NCBI GenBank assembly: GCA_032027165.1
Contig: JAVSMO010000001.1
Location: forward strand, 1,724,253 to 1,788,252
Direction: 5' to 3'
Length of the DNA: 64,000 nucleotides
DNA from: Denitratisoma sp.
Lineage (GTDB): Bacteria > Pseudomonadota > Gammaproteobacteria > Burkholderiales > Rhodocyclaceae
Both the position numbers and the translations under genes were made by a program. Positions within the stretch are counted from its first letter, which is position 1; each line of letters opens with the position of its first letter. This document shows, piece after piece, positions 50,288-58,237 of the stretch. Below the pieces are notes generated by a model. That model ran no database searches, was not told the origin of the DNA, and saw nothing but the letters and a program-made list of their open reading frames with translations.

Positions 50288-51973
50288 ATGGCTACGACTT
50301 ACCGCATCTGCCCGCGTTCCGGGCTGCAATTCGACACCGAGGCCGAGAAGCTGATGCGCTTCCACGCCGTCGCCGGCGTGCTTTCGCTGCTCGTCGGCGG
50401 CATCATGGCGCTCGGCGTCATCCTGACGCGCTGGCCGGCCGTTCACCTGCTGTCGGCCGACACCTTCTACATGGTGCTCACCGCGCACGGCATCGACATG
50501 CTGATCTTCTGGATCATCTTCTTCGAGATGGCCGTGCTGATCTTCGCCTCCTCGACGCTGCTGCATTGCCGGTTGGCGACGCCGAAGCTGGCCTGGGCCG
50601 CATCCGTGCTGATGGCCATCGGCGCAATCATGACCAACGTCGCCATCTTCCAGGGCGAGTCGAGCGTGATGTTCACCTCCTACGTGCCGATGCAGGCCAA
50701 GTGGCATTTCTACCTCGGCCTGATCCTGTTCGCCGTGGGCGCGCTGATCATCTGCTTCATCTTCCTCGGCACCCTGGTGATCGCCAAGGCGGAGAAGACC
50801 TATGAAGGCTCGATCCCGCTGGTGACCTTCGGCGCGCTGACCGCCTGCATCATCGCCATCTTCACCATCGCCGGCGGCGCCATCATCCTGATCCCGACGC
50901 TGCTCTGGTCGCTCGGCTACATCCGCGAGATCGATTCGCTGATGTACCGCGTCGTCTGGTGGGCCATGGGCCACAGCTCGCAGCAGATCAACGTCTCCGC
51001 CCACGTGGCGATCTGGTACGCCATCGCCGCCATCGTGTTCGGCGCCAAGCCGATGTCCGAGAAGGTGAGCCGCTCGGCCTACTTCCTCTACATCCTGTTC
51101 CTGCAGCTGGCCTGCGCGCACCACCTGCTGTCCGACCCGGGCATGGGCTCCGAGTGGAAGGTGGTCAACACCTCGTACTTCATGTACTTCGCGGTGCTGG
51201 CCTCCATGATCCACGGCATGACGGTGCCGGGCGCCATCGAGCAGGCGCAGCGCCTGAAGGGCTACAACAAGGGCCTCTTCGAGTGGCTGCGGAAGGCACC
51301 CTGGGGCAACCCGGCCTTCTCGTCGATGTTCCTCTCGCTGATCGGCTTCGGCTTCCTTGGCGGCATCTCCGGCGTCATGATGGGCGCGGAACAGCTGAAC
51401 ATGCTGATCCACAACACCATCTACGTGCCGGGCCACTTCCACGCGACGGTCGTCATCGGCACCACGCTGGCGTTCATGGGCCTGACCTACTTCCTGGTCC
51501 CGGTGCTGTTCAAGCGTGAAGTCCTGTTCCCCGGCTTCGCCAAGATCCAGCCCTATCTCTTCGGCCTCGCGATGTACGTCGTGGCGCTGGTGATGATGGG
51601 CGCCGGTACCCTGGGCGTTTCCCGCCGTCACTGGGACATGGCCTTCGCCGGCGCGCCGATGGCCTACGAGTGGCCGGGTGCGGCCTACCTGATGATGGGC
51701 CTGACGGGCATCTTCAGCTGCATCGCCATCGTCGGCGGCGCAGGCTGGATCCTGCAGATCGTCCTGTCCATCCTCTTCGGCAAGAAGCTGGAGGAAGGCG
51801 AGACGCGCAGCACGCCGATCCCGCTGACCCTGCCGGCCCCGACCCCCGGCGGCGCGGCGCATCCGCCCGCCACCCCGGGCACGCTGGTGCTGGCCCTGAT
51901 CTTCCTCACGGCCTTCATCCTGTACTACTTCGTGAACTGGAAGTACCTGTCCTCCCTGTGGGGTCTGGCGTAA
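50288..51973 (+). CDS. norY: Heme-copper subunit I, sNOR/NorY-like
   Basis: 561 aa, about 12-13 helices. Low-spin heme ligand H67 (LTAHGIDM), CuB ligands H229 and H278-H279 (CAHHLLSDPG), and heme ligands H383 and H385 (VPGHFHATVVI). The usual HPEVY block, which carries the cross-linked active-site tyrosine of A/B-type oxidases, reads HSSQQ (229-233), so the tyrosine is missing. That loss and the senC neighbourhood support NO reduction (sNOR) rather than O2 reduction. Biochemical function is inferred. Confidence 0.75.
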   Translation: MATTYRICPRSGLQFDTEAEKLMRFHAVAGVLSLLVGGIMALGVILTRWPAVHLLSADTFYMVLTAHGIDMLIFWIIFFEMAVLIFASSTLLHCRLATPKLAWAASVLMAIGAIMTNVAIFQGESSVMFTSYVPMQAKWHFYLGLILFAVGALIICFIFLGTLVIAKAEKTYEGSIPLVTFGALTACIIAIFTIAGGAIILIPTLLWSLGYIREIDSLMYRVVWWAMGHSSQQINVSAHVAIWYAIAAIVFGAKPMSEKVSRSAYFLYILFLQLACAHHLLSDPGMGSEWKVVNTSYFMYFAVLASMIHGMTVPGAIEQAQRLKGYNKGLFEWLRKAPWGNPAFSSMFLSLIGFGFLGGISGVMMGAEQLNMLIHNTIYVPGHFHATVVIGTTLAFMGLTYFLVPVLFKREVLFPGFAKIQPYLFGLAMYVVALVMMGAGTLGVSRRHWDMAFAGAPMAYEWPGAAYLMMGLTGIFSCIAIVGGAGWILQIVLSILFGKKLEEGETRSTPIPLTLPAPTPGGAAHPPATPGTLVLALIFLTAFILYYFVNWKYLSSLWGLA

Positions 51974-52010
51974 TACCGACCGCCCCGGCCGCAAGGCCGG
52001 GCGATCCGGA

Positions 52011-52036
52011 AAAGGGCCGCGCAAGCGGCCCTTTTT
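52011..52036 (+). terminator. Rho-independent terminator after norY
   Basis: AAAGGGCCGC / GCGGCCCTTT with a GCAA tetraloop and six T. Ends the norSY transcript before senC, so senC may depend on read-through or its own promoter. Confidence 0.85.
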
Positions 52037-52079
52037 TATTTGATCTCTTCGCTTGACGCTGCGACGTACGACAGAGATC

Positions 52080-52952
52080 ATGCGGGCCATGCGAATTTCA
52101 CGATACACGCGGATTTTCTGTTCTGCGCTTGTGCTTTCCTGCTGCGCCACGGTGCTCGCCGCCCAGCATGACGGCAAGGTCGCCTCGCGCCCGCTCGATC
52201 CGGCAGCGGCGCCAAACGTGGCGGTGCTCGACGAGGAAAAGGCGCTCAAGCTGTCGCAATCCGTCGTCAACCAGCCCATCGGCGATTTCACCCTGCTCGA
52301 TCGCAGCGAGAAGCCGGTGCGACTGGCGAATTACCGCGGCAAGCCACTGCTGGTCAGCTTCATGTACACCGGCTGCTTCGATGTCTGCCCGACCACCACC
52401 AGGAACCTGCAGAAAGCCGTCACCAACACCGTCGCCGTGCTCGGTGCCGACCGTTTCAACGTCGTCAGCATCGGCTTCAACCAGCCTTTCGACTCGCCGT
52501 CCGCAATGAAGGCGTTCGCCGCGCAGAACGGCATCGTCTTTCCGAATTGGGAGTTCCTCAGTCCGGCGCCCGCCATCGTCGACGATCTGACGAAAAGCTT
52601 CGGCTTCAGCTATGCGCCGACGCCGGCCGGCTTCGACCACATCGTGCAGGTCACGATCGTCGATGCCAATGGAAAAGTCTATCGGCAAATCTACGGCGAG
52701 GCGCCCAGCGCCGACCTGCTGGTCGAGCCGCTCAAGCAGCTCGTCACCGGCGCGCCCGTGGCGCAGACCGGCGCCATTGCCGACATCCTCGACCGCGTGC
52801 GCATCCTCTGCTCGATCTACGACCCGAAAACCGGCCAGTATCGGGTCGACTACGCCCTCATCGTCGAGATCGCCGGCTTCCTCACCTTTTTCCTCTACAT
52901 CAGCTGGTATATATGGAGAGGCCTGCGCAGCAAGAAATCCGAGGGCGTTTGA
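52080..52952 (+). CDS. senC: SCO1/SenC copper chaperone with C-terminal membrane helix
   Basis: 290 aa. N-terminal hydrophobic signal (about 12-27), thioredoxin-like SCO domain with CFDVC (C99, C103) and H187 (GFDHIVQV), then an extra C-terminal membrane helix (about 262-282, IAGFLTFFLYISWYIW). Probable CuA assembly factor for the NorS-like subunit just upstream. The ATG at 52080 is chosen; 52089 is possible. Its stop codon overlaps an FNR-type box controlling the next operon. Confidence 0.85.
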   Translation: MRAMRISRYTRIFCSALVLSCCATVLAAQHDGKVASRPLDPAAAPNVAVLDEEKALKLSQSVVNQPIGDFTLLDRSEKPVRLANYRGKPLLVSFMYTGCFDVCPTTTRNLQKAVTNTVAVLGADRFNVVSIGFNQPFDSPSAMKAFAAQNGIVFPNWEFLSPAPAIVDDLTKSFGFSYAPTPAGFDHIVQVTIVDANGKVYRQIYGEAPSADLLVEPLKQLVTGAPVAQTGAIADILDRVRILCSIYDPKTGQYRVDYALIVEIAGFLTFFLYISWYIWRGLRSKKSEGV

Positions 52953-52990
52953 CTCCGGTCAAGTCGCCGAAAGCTTCAAGTTAATATCAT
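52949..52990 (+). promoter_or_regulatory. FNR/Dnr-type class II promoter for the cytochrome b-Fe-S operon
   Basis: TTGAC-TCCG-GTCAA at 52949-52962 is a perfect dyad. A -10 TATCAT (5/6) sits at 52985-52990, exactly where a site centred at -41.5 requires it, with start near 52997. Confidence 0.65.
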
Positions 52991-53023
52991 AAAACTCTAA
53001 TAAACCCGTCCGCGGGCCCCGAC

Positions 53024-54595
53024 GTGAGTCTGTCCAGTTCCATCCGCCAGGGCGGCCTCGCCCTGATGCAGCGCATCGAAAGCTTCTTCGATGCCTTCTT
53101 CGGCACCGCCGCCAATCCGTGGCGCCACTTGGGCGCGCTCGGCTTCTATTTCCTCTGGATCGCCCTCGCTACCGGCATCTACCTTTTCATCGTGCTCGAC
53201 ACCGGCATCGAGGAGATCCACACCTCGATCGAGTACTACACCCACGAGCAATGGTGGCTGGGCGGCATCATCCGCAGCCTGCACCGTTATGCCGCCGACG
53301 GCCTCGTGCTGGTGATGCTGCTGCACATCCTGCGCGAATTCCTCTACGGCCGCTTCTACGGCTTCCGCTGGTATTCCTGGATCACCGGCGTGCCGACGGT
53401 CTGGCTGGTCTACGCCTCCGGCATCGGCGGCTACTGGCTGGTGTGGGACCAGCTCGGCCTGTTCTCCGCCGTCGCCAGCGCCGAGTGGTTCGACTGGCTG
53501 CCGATCTTCAGCACGCCGGCCACGCGCAACTTCCTGCCGGGCCTGCTCACCGACCGTTTCTTTTCGCTGCTGGTGTTCCTGCACATCGGCATTCCGCTGT
53601 CCCTGCTGCTCGCCCTGTGGGTGCACATCCAGCGCGTCTCGCAATCCGACGTCTTTCCTGCACGCGCCCTGTCCCTCGGCACGCTGGCCATGCTGATCGT
53701 GCTGGCGCTGGTCAAGCCGACCGTCTCGCACGGCAAGGCCGACCTCTCCATGGCATCCAGCACGCTCCACATCGATTGGTACTACCTGTTCATCCACCCG
53801 CTGATGTACGCCACCTCGCCGGCGGGTCTGTGGGCCATCGCCGGCCTCCTCACCCTGCTGCTGCTGGCCCTGCCGCTGCTGCCGCACCCGAAGCAGGGTC
53901 CGGTCGCCGTCGTCAATCCGCCCAACTGCAACGGCTGCCGCCGCTGCTTCGTCGATTGCCCCTACGGCGCCGTCGCCATGCTGCCGCACCCGGACAAGCC
54001 CGGCCACGAGCTGGCGCGCGTGATTCCGGATCTGTGCGCCTCCTGCGGCATCTGCGCCGGCGCCTGCCCCTCCTCCACCCCCTTCCGCAGTGTGGACAAG
54101 CTCGTCACCGGCATCGACATGCCGCAGCAGCCGATCGGCGCATTGCGCGAGGAGATGGAACGCAAGATCGCCGCCCTCAGCGGCCCGGTGAAGATTGCCG
54201 TCTTCGGCTGCGAGTGCGCCGCCCAGGCATCCCGTCTCGAAAATGCCGACACGGCCGTGCTGAACCTGATGTGCACCGGCCTGCTGCCGCCCAGCTTCGT
54301 CGAATACGCCCTGCGCAGCGGCGCCGATGGCGTGCTCGTCACAGGATGTCGCGAAGGCAGCTGCGCCTACCGCTTCGGCACGCAATGGACGGAGGAGCGC
54401 CTCACCGGCCGTCGCGAGCCGCACCTGCGCCCATCGGTGCCGTCCGAGCGCCTGCGCCTTGCATGGGCGGACGGCCACGAAATGAGCCACCTCAAGGCGG
54501 CACTCGATGATTTCCGCAAACATTTGCAGACTTTAAGCGCGGACGAAAAACGCCCGCGCGCTTATACTCCCCGGAGGATCGCCCAACATGGTTAG
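53024..54595 (+). CDS. Cytochrome b fused to 2x[4Fe-4S] ferredoxin and MvhD/FlpD-like domain
   Basis: 523 aa from a GTG (ATG at 53066 is an alternative). Residues 1-285 are a cytochrome b/b6-type membrane domain with two His pairs 14 apart (H87/H101, H187/H201) for two b hemes. Residues 300-350 hold two 4Fe-4S clusters (C302, C305, C308, C312 and C338, C341, C344, C348). Residues about 388-490 look like the MvhD/FlpD hydrogenase delta domain (FGCECAAQASR, MCTGLLPPSFVEYALRSGAD then VLVTGCREGSCAYR). This suggests quinone- or heterodisulfide-type electron transfer at the membrane. First gene of a four-gene operon behind an FNR-type promoter. Confidence 0.85.
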   Translation: MSLSSSIRQGGLALMQRIESFFDAFFGTAANPWRHLGALGFYFLWIALATGIYLFIVLDTGIEEIHTSIEYYTHEQWWLGGIIRSLHRYAADGLVLVMLLHILREFLYGRFYGFRWYSWITGVPTVWLVYASGIGGYWLVWDQLGLFSAVASAEWFDWLPIFSTPATRNFLPGLLTDRFFSLLVFLHIGIPLSLLLALWVHIQRVSQSDVFPARALSLGTLAMLIVLALVKPTVSHGKADLSMASSTLHIDWYYLFIHPLMYATSPAGLWAIAGLLTLLLLALPLLPHPKQGPVAVVNPPNCNGCRRCFVDCPYGAVAMLPHPDKPGHELARVIPDLCASCGICAGACPSSTPFRSVDKLVTGIDMPQQPIGALREEMERKIAALSGPVKIAVFGCECAAQASRLENADTAVLNLMCTGLLPPSFVEYALRSGADGVLVTGCREGSCAYRFGTQWTEERLTGRREPHLRPSVPSERLRLAWADGHEMSHLKAALDDFRKHLQTLSADEKRPRAYTPRRIAQHG

Positions 54596-55106
54596 CAAAT
54601 CGCCCACCAACCCGCTGGTGCTCGCAGGCCAGGCCCTTTTCTATGGCTTGTTCGCCGTGATCATCGGCTACTTCTCCACTTCGCCCGACTTCACCCACAT
54701 CGAACCGGGCAAGTCCCTCATCAAGCTCTCCTTCAGCACCCAGGGCGAGCCGGTCGGCGAATGCCGCGAACGCACGCCGGAGGAACTCGCCAAGCTGGCG
54801 CCGAACATGCGCGCCACCAGGATCTGCCCGCGCGAGCGCTCCCCGATCAAGGTCAACATCGCCCTTAACGGCGAGCCCTTGTTCGAAGGCGTGGCACAGC
54901 CATCCGGCCTGTCCAAGGACGGCGCCTCGACCCTCTACAAGCGCTTCGAGGTGCCGGCAGGCGAACACCTGATCTCGGTAAAGATGAACGACAACGCCCG
55001 CATCCCGGACTTCAACCACGTGCGCGAAGAGAAGATGACGCTGAAGCCGGCGCAGATCCTCGTCATCGACCTGCGCAAGGACCGCGGCGGCATCTTCTTT
55101 GAATGA
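54588..55106 (+). CDS. Membrane-anchored periplasmic protein, unknown
   Basis: 172 aa, not recognised. One N-terminal helix (about 10-28, LVLAGQALFYGLFAVIIGYF), then a beta-rich domain (IKLSFSTQGEPVGECRERTP, IKVNIALNGEPLFEGVAQP, FEVPAGEHLISVKMNDN) with two cysteines (C59, C79). GGAGGA precedes the ATG. It overlaps the cytochrome b fusion by 8 bp and the next gene by ATGA, so it is surely part of the same complex or pathway. Confidence 0.7.
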   Translation: MVSKSPTNPLVLAGQALFYGLFAVIIGYFSTSPDFTHIEPGKSLIKLSFSTQGEPVGECRERTPEELAKLAPNMRATRICPRERSPIKVNIALNGEPLFEGVAQPSGLSKDGASTLYKRFEVPAGEHLISVKMNDNARIPDFNHVREEKMTLKPAQILVIDLRKDRGGIFFE

Positions 55107-56491
55107 GCCTGGCCGCACTCGCCCAACCCGCTTCCGCCACCACCGACTTCAGCCTGCCTGAGGCCGACGCCCGACTGGCCGGCGTGGCGCGCGGCTGGCT
55201 CTGGCTCGGCCTGCTCGCCCTGATCGGCTCCGGCGTCCTCTCGATCGTCCTCGTCCTCTCGCGCGCGCCGCAGTTCCAGAACCTCCTGCCGGCCGGCGAC
55301 TTCTTCCGCGTCACCCTGGTGGTGCACGTCGATCTCTCGGTGCTGGTGTGGTTCGTCTCCCTCGGCGGCATCCTGTGGACCCTCTCCGGCGGCACGCGCG
55401 CCCTCGGCCTCAACCGCGCCGCCCTCGCCGTCGCCGGACTGGGCACCCTGCTCATGACGCTGTCGCCCTTCATCGGCCGCGGCGGTCCGGTGATGGCCAA
55501 CTACATTCCCGTGCTGGAAGACCCGGTGTTCCTCTGGGGCCTGGTGATCTTCGGTGCCGGTTCGGTGCTGCTGGTCGCGCGCAGCCTGCTCGCCGCGCCT
55601 GCATGGTCGGTGCCGCAGAACGGTGCCGAGGCGCTGCAGGCGGGCCTCACCCTCGGCCTGCTGCCGGCCGTCATCGCCATCGTCGCCTTCGCCTGGTCCT
55701 GGCTGACCATGCCGGGCGGACTCGACGGAAAGGCCTATTACGAGATCCTCTTCTGGGGCGGCGGCCACGCCCTGCAGTTCATCTGGACGGTATTCATGCT
55801 GGTCGCCTGGCTGTGGCTGGCAAGCGCCTGCGGCGCACGCGTGCCGATGAGCCCGCGCGTCGCCGTGCTCTGCTTCGCGCTTGCCACGGTGTGCGCGCTG
55901 GCGATTCCCGTCGCCTACCTGCTGTGGCCGGCCCATGCCGTCGAGCACCGCAACCTGCTCACCTTCGCCATGGGCCTTGGCGGCGGATTGCCGATCCTGC
56001 CGGTGGCCCTGGCCGTGCTGCTGGCGGTGCGTCCCGGCCAGCCCATCGCCGACGAGGCGCGCCCGCTGCGCGCCGCGCTGTATTCCTCGATCGCCCTGTT
56101 CTGCTTCGGCGGCCTGATCGGGTTCACCATCGCCGGCAGCAACGTCAAGATCCCGGCGCACTACCACGGCTGCATCGTCGGCGTGACGCTGGCGCTGATG
56201 GGGCTCGTCTACCACCTGCTGCCGCGCCTCGGCTACGGCATGCCTTCGCGCAAGTGGGCGACGTTCTCCTCCTACTGCTATGCGGTGGGGCAGGCCATGC
56301 ACATCGGCGGCCTGATGTGGTCGGGCGGCTACGGCGTGCAGCGCAAGGTGGCCGGCGCCGAGCAGGCGCTGAGGAGCACCAGCGAGATCGTCGCCATGGG
56401 CATCATGGGCATGGGCGGCCTCGTCGCCATCATCGGCGGCTTGGTCTTCGTCGTCGTCGTGCTGATGGCGATCCGCCGCGCCAGGCATTGA
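55103..56491 (+). CDS. Divergent heme-copper oxidoreductase-like subunit I
   Basis: 462 aa, about 12 helices. Pattern resembles CcoN/NorB: low-spin heme H75 (LVVHVDLSV), H222 (WGGGHALQFIW) as a CuB ligand, and the heme pair H353/H355 (PAHYHGCIVG). At the HH motif (GPHHLHY in cbb3) it reads WPAHAVEHR, so only one of the two adjacent histidines is kept (H278, with H282 nearby), and no cross-link tyrosine is evident in LFCFGGLIGF. Could be an uncharacterised NO reductase or a non-O2 electron-transfer subunit. Coupled by 4-bp overlap to the preceding gene. Confidence 0.75.
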   Translation: MSLAALAQPASATTDFSLPEADARLAGVARGWLWLGLLALIGSGVLSIVLVLSRAPQFQNLLPAGDFFRVTLVVHVDLSVLVWFVSLGGILWTLSGGTRALGLNRAALAVAGLGTLLMTLSPFIGRGGPVMANYIPVLEDPVFLWGLVIFGAGSVLLVARSLLAAPAWSVPQNGAEALQAGLTLGLLPAVIAIVAFAWSWLTMPGGLDGKAYYEILFWGGGHALQFIWTVFMLVAWLWLASACGARVPMSPRVAVLCFALATVCALAIPVAYLLWPAHAVEHRNLLTFAMGLGGGLPILPVALAVLLAVRPGQPIADEARPLRAALYSSIALFCFGGLIGFTIAGSNVKIPAHYHGCIVGVTLALMGLVYHLLPRLGYGMPSRKWATFSSYCYAVGQAMHIGGLMWSGGYGVQRKVAGAEQALRSTSEIVAMGIMGMGGLVAIIGGLVFVVVVLMAIRRARH

Positions 56492-56496
56492 GCGCC

Positions 56497-56679
56497 ATGG
56501 CCGAGCCGCGGGACATCGCCGAAGCCGTGCGCCGCGCCTGCGTCGAGGCGGCGCTGGAAGCCTACGAGGATGCCCAGATCCGCGGCTTGTGCCGCGAGGG
56601 TGCGTGGGAAGTCGCCATCGAGGCAGTGCGCACGCTGGACGTCGCGGCGGCGATTGCCGCCGCCGAAAAGAAGGATTAG
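56497..56679 (+). CDS. Small acidic helical protein, unknown
   Basis: 60 aa: MAEPRDIAEAVRRACVEAAL, then EAYEDAQIRGLCREGAWEVA and ending AAIAAAEKKD. No membrane helix, two cysteines (C15, C32). It starts 5 bp after the heme-copper-like gene and ends 4 bp inside the convergent NnrS-like gene. Resembles the small soluble proteins often found at the end of such operons; function unknown. Confidence 0.6.
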   Translation: MAEPRDIAEAVRRACVEAALEAYEDAQIRGLCREGAWEVAIEAVRTLDVAAAIAAAEKKD

Positions 56680-57791
56680 CGCTTCGCCGACACCGGCAGC
56701 GCCTGCGCGGCGAAGGCCGCCAGCGCAACGGCCGCCAGCCAGGCGCCCGGCGCCCAGCCGAACGCCACCAGCCAGCCGGCCACCACAAAAGTCAGTCCCC
56801 GCAGCACGGCGAAGCGGCCCAGCCGCACGCGCGCGGCGCGGTGCCAGTCGGTCTGCACGCCGGGCCTCAGCCAGATCGGCAGCAGTTGGCTCACGGCGCC
56901 CGTCACCAGCGGCAATAGGAACGCCAGGAAGAAACCGAAGACGGCATCGCCTCCTTCGAGGCGGCGCTGCGCGTGCAGCGCGCCGAAGGACAACAGCGCC
57001 AGCAGTCCGGCCAGCGCCAGCGCCAACGAGGGCGCGGCACCATGCGCGCGCAGGATCTCGGCGGGGAAGCGCGCCACCCAGGCCGTGCCGAGGAGTGCCA
57101 CCGGCACGAACAGCAGCAGCGCGCCGAGATAGGCGGCGGGCTGCCACCACGCCGAGCCGGCCGCGATCAGCAGCACGCCGGTCAGCGCCGGCGCCAACAT
57201 GCGGCGCAGCCAGCCGGCCGCGTCCGGATCGGGCCGCCCGGCGGCGGTGGGCAGCAGCACGGCGAGCGTCCCTAGAGCGGTGAGGCCGATGAAGCCGAGC
57301 GTGTTGAGGTGGAGATGGAGCAGGCGCAATGCAGCGCGCTGCGCGGGCAACGCCGGCATCGCCAGCACCGCCGCCAGGGCGAGCGCGAGGCACAGCACCG
57401 CTGCGAGATACCAGTACAGGCCGGGATGCGGCGCGCCGAGCGCGGCACGGCCGCGGCGCACGATCCAGACGGCCATGACGAGCGCGGCGATGAAAGCCAG
57501 TCCAGCGCCGGCGTGCACCAGCGGGTTGAACCAGGCCGGCTGGAGGAAAGCGAGCGCCGCCAGGACGCCGGCGGCGAGAAACGCCAACGGCAGCCGCCGC
57601 ATCGCCGGCACCGGCGCGCCGCTGCGCGTGAGCACCGGCACGAAATGCAGCATGGCCCCGAAGATCAGCGGCAGGATGCCCGCCGCAAAGGCGACATGCG
57701 CCGCGGCGGCGGGAGATGCCACGCCGGAGAGGATCAGTCCCAGCGCCGTCGCGAAGGCGACGACGGCGGCGGCGACGAGAAACGGCAGCAC
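56676..57791 (-). CDS. NnrS-like polytopic membrane protein
   Basis: 371 aa with about 12 helices. HVAFAAGILPLIFGAMLHF near the start and LHLHLNTLGFIGLTALGT in the middle resemble NnrS-type/heme-copper-related proteins, which respond to NO stress. Histidines H32, H47 and the LHLHLN group could bind heme or copper. It follows a DUF2249 gene by 15 bp on the same strand; both families occur with NO-related genes. A perfect copy of the dispersed 25-bp repeat lies within it, reading as VLRGLTF. Confidence 0.6.
   Translation of the reverse strand: MLPFLVAAAVVAFATALGLILSGVASPAAAAHVAFAAGILPLIFGAMLHFVPVLTRSGAPVPAMRRLPLAFLAAGVLAALAFLQPAWFNPLVHAGAGLAFIAALVMAVWIVRRGRAALGAPHPGLYWYLAAVLCLALALAAVLAMPALPAQRAALRLLHLHLNTLGFIGLTALGTLAVLLPTAAGRPDPDAAGWLRRMLAPALTGVLLIAAGSAWWQPAAYLGALLLFVPVALLGTAWVARFPAEILRAHGAAPSLALALAGLLALLSFGALHAQRRLEGGDAVFGFFLAFLLPLVTGAVSQLLPIWLRPGVQTDWHRAARVRLGRFAVLRGLTFVVAGWLVAFGWAPGAWLAAVALAAFAAQALPVSAKR
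56787..56811 (+). repeat. Dispersed 25-bp repeat, consensus copy (25/25)
   Basis: Equals the consensus, and shares 24 consecutive identical bases with the copy at 62061. Inside the NnrS-like gene, antisense to it. Confidence 0.85.
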
Positions 57792-57806
57792 GGGGCGCCG
57801 CCCCGA

Positions 57807-58070
57807 TCAGGCCTGCTTCTTGATGAAGTCGATGACGATCGCGCCCGGCTCGCGCTGCACGTACTGGATGTCGACCTTCTCGCCGTAGCGGGCGCGCAGC
57901 TGGTCGAGCAGCGGCAGCGGATCGTGGTCGTTGCAGAAACGCATGGTCTCGCCGGCGAACAGCGCATCGAGCGCGCCGAAAATGGCGGCATGGCGGAAGC
58001 GCTTGGCGATGCCGCGCGCGTCGAAGGGATAGAGCTGGTCGGCTTGCAGGTGCAGGTGCGGATGGTTCAT
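57807..58070 (-). CDS. DUF2249 domain protein
   Basis: 87 aa from the ATG at 58070 behind CAGGAGA. FDARGIAKRFRHAAIFGALDAL, MRFCNDHDPLPLLDQLRARY and REPGAIVIDFIKKQ are the conserved DUF2249 pattern. These small TusA-like-fold proteins are common near denitrification and NO genes. Cytoplasmic. It precedes the NnrS-like gene and diverges from the cytochrome b-ferredoxin reductase fusion. Confidence 0.85.
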   Translation of the reverse strand: MNHPHLHLQADQLYPFDARGIAKRFRHAAIFGALDALFAGETMRFCNDHDPLPLLDQLRARYGEKVDIQYVQREPGAIVIDFIKKQA

Positions 58071-58148
58071 ATCTATTCTCCTGTCGGGGTTATTCGCCAC
58101 GCAGCATGCATGGCGGCGAGATTGTCCTTGCCGCATACTTCAGCGGCC

Positions 58149-58190
58149 TTGATGCAAATCATGGAAGGTAAATTATTAAACCCTTATATT
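58149..58190 (+). promoter_or_regulatory. FNR-dependent class II promoter
   Basis: TTGAT-GCAA-ATCAT at 58149-58162 matches the FNR box at 9 of 10 positions. A -10 TATATT at 58185-58190 places the start near 58197 with the box at -41.5. It serves the gene starting at 58238. Confidence 0.7.
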
Positions 58191-58237
58191 CCCGCACATT
58201 CCTTAAGGTTATCGCCGCCCCACCCCGGAAGCCCGCA

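Noticed and set aside
50288..51973. Calling subunit I an ordinary cytochrome c oxidase
   Set aside because: The HPEVY tyrosine block is replaced by HSSQQ and the gene order is that of norSY-senC. Kept as an alternative only.
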